The position numbers and the translations under genes are program-made. The notes under the pieces are model-generated. The model was not told where the DNA came from, made no database searches, and saw only the letters and a list, made by a program, of their open reading frames with translations. From contig NZ_RCBY01000005.1 of assembly GCF_003838195.1 (NCBI RefSeq), positions 19,688 to 83,687 of the forward strand: a stretch of 64,000 bases of DNA, given 5' to 3'. Shown here in pieces: positions 61,098 through 64,000 of this stretch. How positions within the stretch are numbered: the first letter of the stretch is position 1; each line of letters starts with the position of its first letter. The DNA comes from Okeania hirsuta. Lineage in GTDB: Bacteria; Cyanobacteriota; Cyanobacteriia; Cyanobacteriales; Microcoleaceae.

Positions 61098-62807
61098 TTA
61101 ATTTAATTTTTGATTATTTGTCATTGCCATTACAGAAGGTAAAATTGCAGTAGCTCTCTGTGTAGAAAATTCAGCTAGAGCGCCTAAAGCAATATTAAAC
61201 AAACGACTTGGTTGAAAGTCATCTTGAATTAGACCCCACAAACGAGTAACTTCTTCGGTGTGAATTCGGTCATCTTCTACCATTGCTAGTATCAATTTTT
61301 TTCGGAGAAATTCACCCTCTTCACTCAAAAGATATTGTAAACCTAATTGAGCAGTAGGTAGTATATCAAAATTTTGGTCTGTCTGAGCTATGCCAATCAA
61401 ATTTTCTAACCTTTGCCACTGAAACTTTCCATCTTTAAACAATACCTCAATTAACCGACGACGTAATGCTGGGGACTCACCTTTTAATAATCTTCTTGCC
61501 ACATAAGGATAAGCAACATCAACTATTCTGAAATTTGGATTTAGGGAAAGAGCTAAACCTTCCTCGGTGACCAAAGAACGAATAATTAAGGCAAACTTAG
61601 CCGGAACTCGGAATGGGTATTCATACATTAGTTCCGAGAACTTATCTGTAATTGTCTTAAAGTTAAAATCCTTAACTTTCTCACCCATAATATTTCCCAG
61701 CACTATTTCTAAAGCTGGTACAATTGGCTGAATATCTACATCCGGTGCCAAAAACCCAAGCTTGACAAAATCTTTAGCCAACTCTTGATAATCTTTGTTA
61801 ATCAAATGAATGACTGAATCAACCAAAGTTTCTTTAGTATCCTGCTCCAATTGATCCATCATGCCAAAGTCAATGTAGGCCATCCGACCATCTTTTAATG
61901 CAAATAAGTTACCGGGATGAGGATCTGCATGAAAAAAGCCAAACTCTAGTAATTGACGTAGACCGCTAGTAACCCCTACCGTAATTAGAGTATCAGTATC
62001 AAGACCTGCTGCTTTAATTTGTTCAGTATCTAATAATTTCAGACCATCAATCCATTCCAAGGTCAAAACATGGATGGTAGTATAACGCCAAAATATTGAT
62101 GGTACCTTCACACTTGGGTCATCGGCAAAATAAGTAGCAAATCTTTCTGCATTTCGCCCTTCATTGATATAGTCAATCTCTTCAAATAGCTTTGTGCCAA
62201 ATTCATCTACAATCAGAGATAAATCGTGGCCAAGATTGAGAGGTAACCAGGGAGCTAACCAACTTGCTCCCCAACGCATTAAGAATAAATCGAGAGTAAT
62301 AATAGGCAGTAAGTTTGGTCGTTGAACTTTTACTGCTACTACTTCTCCACTCCGAAGACGTGCTTGATAAACTTGACCCAGACTAGCTGCTGCAACTGGT
62401 CTGGGAGAAATTTCGCTATATATATCGTTGATGTTTTGGCCTAACTCAGTCTCTATGATCGAGATTGCTTTCTTATTATCAAAAGGTGGTAACTGGTCTT
62501 GTAGTTTTGTTAGTTCTTCTAAAAAGTCTTTACGAATTAAATCTGGTCTTGTTGATAATGCCTGGCCTACTTTAATAAATGTTGGTCCTAAGCGAGTTAG
62601 GATTTTTCGCAGTTGGGTAGCTCGTTCAGGAGTATCTTCAACTTTGTCATATTGCCATTTATCCCATAAAACTCCTAGTAGAAAACTAGCAAAAGACAAA
62701 ACTATAACGAGAAATCTCCAAATTACTAACCAGGGACGGTAACGGTAATATTTAGCGATCGCTTCTGGGTCGTACCGTCTTGTTGAATTAAAGTGATTGT
62801 CATCCAC
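61098..62807 (-). CDS. ABC1/UbiB (AarF) family atypical kinase
   Basis: 569 residues. The diagnostic KVGQALSTRPDLI (KxGQ motif), AAASLGQVYQARL (Ala-rich loop), VVAVKVQRP (Lys), FHADPHPGNLFAL (catalytic Asp/Asn) and YIDFGMMDQL (metal-binding DFG). An N-terminal membrane segment (WLVIWRFLVIVLSFASFLLGV) lies at ~28-48. In cyanobacteria and plastids these ATPase-like kinases act in quinone/tocopherol metabolism and thylakoid lipid homeostasis. The C-terminal region (~430-569) is the cyanobacterial/plastid extension. A HIP1-like GCGATCGC lies at the start of the gene. Confidence 0.92.
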   Translation of the reverse strand: MDDNHFNSTRRYDPEAIAKYYRYRPWLVIWRFLVIVLSFASFLLGVLWDKWQYDKVEDTPERATQLRKILTRLGPTFIKVGQALSTRPDLIRKDFLEELTKLQDQLPPFDNKKAISIIETELGQNINDIYSEISPRPVAAASLGQVYQARLRSGEVVAVKVQRPNLLPIITLDLFLMRWGASWLAPWLPLNLGHDLSLIVDEFGTKLFEEIDYINEGRNAERFATYFADDPSVKVPSIFWRYTTIHVLTLEWIDGLKLLDTEQIKAAGLDTDTLITVGVTSGLRQLLEFGFFHADPHPGNLFALKDGRMAYIDFGMMDQLEQDTKETLVDSVIHLINKDYQELAKDFVKLGFLAPDVDIQPIVPALEIVLGNIMGEKVKDFNFKTITDKFSELMYEYPFRVPAKFALIIRSLVTEEGLALSLNPNFRIVDVAYPYVARRLLKGESPALRRRLIEVLFKDGKFQWQRLENLIGIAQTDQNFDILPTAQLGLQYLLSEEGEFLRKKLILAMVEDDRIHTEEVTRLWGLIQDDFQPSRLFNIALGALAEFSTQRATAILPSVMAMTNNQKLN

Positions 62808-63017
62808 TTTTAATATTTTCCTCTTAAATTTTATATTTTTTATTTATTAAGTTGAGTTAAAGAAGCGGTCAGCACTCAGCACTCAGCTTTGTTCATTTTT
62901 TTTAACGTGGGAGAAGGGGATACGCTACTTCTCCTAAACTATTGCTTGTGGTTGTCGGGAATTTTAACCAAAGCTGCTAAAAGTTGATAGCTAGTTACAC
63001 ATGACTTAAGTCTGTTT
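62808..63017. other. Spacer with CAGCACTCAGCACTCAGC run
   Basis: Upstream of the ABC1 gene. Only a short CAGCACTCAG repeat at about 62871 is seen. Confidence 0.5.
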
Positions 63018-63660
63018 GGCTTTTATCTGGCAAATCGCTATATATAGTGTGGCACTATAGTTTTTGTTTACTATATATAGGGTTTTTGCGTAAGTCATTT
63101 GAAAAATAGGAGATGGTATTTCTCCTTGGCTTTTATCTGGCAAATCGCTATATATAGTGTGGCACTATAGTTTTTGTTTACTATATATAGGGTTTTTGCG
63201 TAAGTCATTTGAAAAATAGGAGATGGTATTTCTCCTTGGCTTTTATCTGGCAAATCGCTATATATAGTGTGGCACTATAGTTTTTGTTTACTATATATAG
63301 AGTTTTTGTGTAAGTCATTTGAAAAATAGGAGATGGTATTTCTCCTTGGCTTTTCTGTGGCAAATCGCTATATACAGTGTGGCACTATAGTTTTTGTTTA
63401 CTATATATAGAGTTTTTGCGTAAGTCATTTGAAAAATAGGAGATGGTATTTCTCCTTGGCTTTTATCTGGCAAATCGCTATATATAGTGTGGCACTATAG
63501 TTTTTGTTTACTATATATAGAGTTTTTGTGTAAGTCATTTGAAAAATAGGAGATGGTATTTCTCCTTGGCTTTTCTGTGGCAAATCGCTATATACAGTGT
63601 GGCACTATAGTTTTTGTTTACTATATATAGGGTTTTTGTGTAAGTCATCTGAAAAAAGAA
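63018..63660. repeat. 110-bp tandem array, six copies
   Basis: Units start at GGCTTTT near 63018, 63128, 63238, 63348, 63458 and 63568. Each contains a perfect hairpin TATAGTG-TGG-CACTATA (TACAGTG in units 4 and 6), TTTTTGTTTACTATATATAG and GCGTAAGTCATTTGAAAAAT. Units 4 and 6 share TTTTCTGTGG in place of TTTTATCTGG. A diverged relative lies at 40796-40862. Confidence 0.92.
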
Positions 63661-64000
63661 GGTGGTATTTCACAACAAAAATAACTCAAAGATATTAGCA
63701 GTTTCTAAGTAACGGGCAATTGTTATCTTTCTGTATTTAGCTATATTTCTAGAGCTTAGAGCTGAAAATTTTCCTTCATCTTTTTGTTGTTTGTTGCACC
63801 TTTTTTCTTCTTAACTAATGGCAGATTTTAAGTGATTCAGAAGGTATAAAAAAATTTATCCCTGCTGTATTAAATTAAATTTTTTTTATTTTTATTAAGT
63901 ATAGTATACAAAACTACAAATTTCAAAAATAAATTTTAAAGAAATATTAAAGTTAACACTATCAAAACTTACCGAAAAATTAAGGTATAAAGCCTCTCCA
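63661..64000. other. AT-rich end of window, no gene seen
   Basis: No ORF, repeat or RNA fold recognised before the window ends. Confidence 0.5.

Noticed and set aside
63018..63660. CRISPR array
   Set aside because: Whole 110-bp units are repeated without unique spacers.

Overview
The window is a piece of a filamentous marine cyanobacterial chromosome, most probably Trichodesmium or a close relative. The evidence is a low-GC sequence, scattered HIP1 palindromes (GCGATCGC), cyanobacterial marker genes (ndhB, a CRR6-type NDH-1 assembly factor, a Ycf55/DUF3685 response regulator, TIGR03792), very long gene-poor spacers and many short repeats. The genus is an inference; no rRNA or tRNA gene was seen.

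Layout. 0.1-9.7 kb: a Ycf55-like regulator, a membrane-anchored repeat protein with a Pro/Tyr tail, a Fur-family regulator, the CRR6 homologue, a decayed TnpB, a GT9 glycosyltransferase and ispD. 10-20 kb: a fused SpmA/SpmB-like membrane protein, a zinc-less MDR oxidoreductase, a YjbQ protein, ureD behind a triplicated leader, and nadE. 21-24.6 kb: a formaldehyde-detoxification pair (class III alcohol dehydrogenase, split by a one-base frameshift, and S-formylglutathione hydrolase), then cysH. 25-35.7 kb: an RqcH-like NFACT protein, a RemA-like protein beside gmk, a small membrane protein, a secreted Pro-rich protein, a cNMP-domain histidine kinase and a UvrD-type helicase. 37-45.6 kb: a coiled-coil protein, ndhB, a repeat and transposon graveyard (a TnpB pseudogene interrupted by an IS5-type element), rpiA and a TIGR03792 protein. 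46-60.5 kb: a glycan locus with a 1276-residue TPR/GT41 protein, two GT4-like enzymes, a GT-A-like enzyme, three related GT-A-like paralogues (one broken by a stop), another putative GT and a sugar-nucleotide epimerase. 60.5-62.8 kb: a second small membrane protein and an ABC1/UbiB kinase-like protein. The window ends in a 110-bp tandem array.

The most distinctive content is the non-coding DNA. I can separate at least five dispersed repeat families: F1, TIR TATAGCAG and a pyrimidine-rich side; F2, about 107 bp with TA duplications; F3, GGCAGGG TIR; F4, 129 bp with an 8-bp duplication; F5, starting TTGAAGAAGG and carrying the GATGGGGACTCAAACCC core. There are also five long tandem arrays with periods of about 78, 110, 160, 240-280 and 285 bp. 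For F1, F3 and F5 the window itself contains duplicated loci with and without the repeat, so mobility can be read directly. One F5 copy sits in frame inside the TPR/GT41 gene as 73 extra codons, and related repeats form the C-terminal tail of ispD and the stop codon of the S-formylglutathione hydrolase gene.
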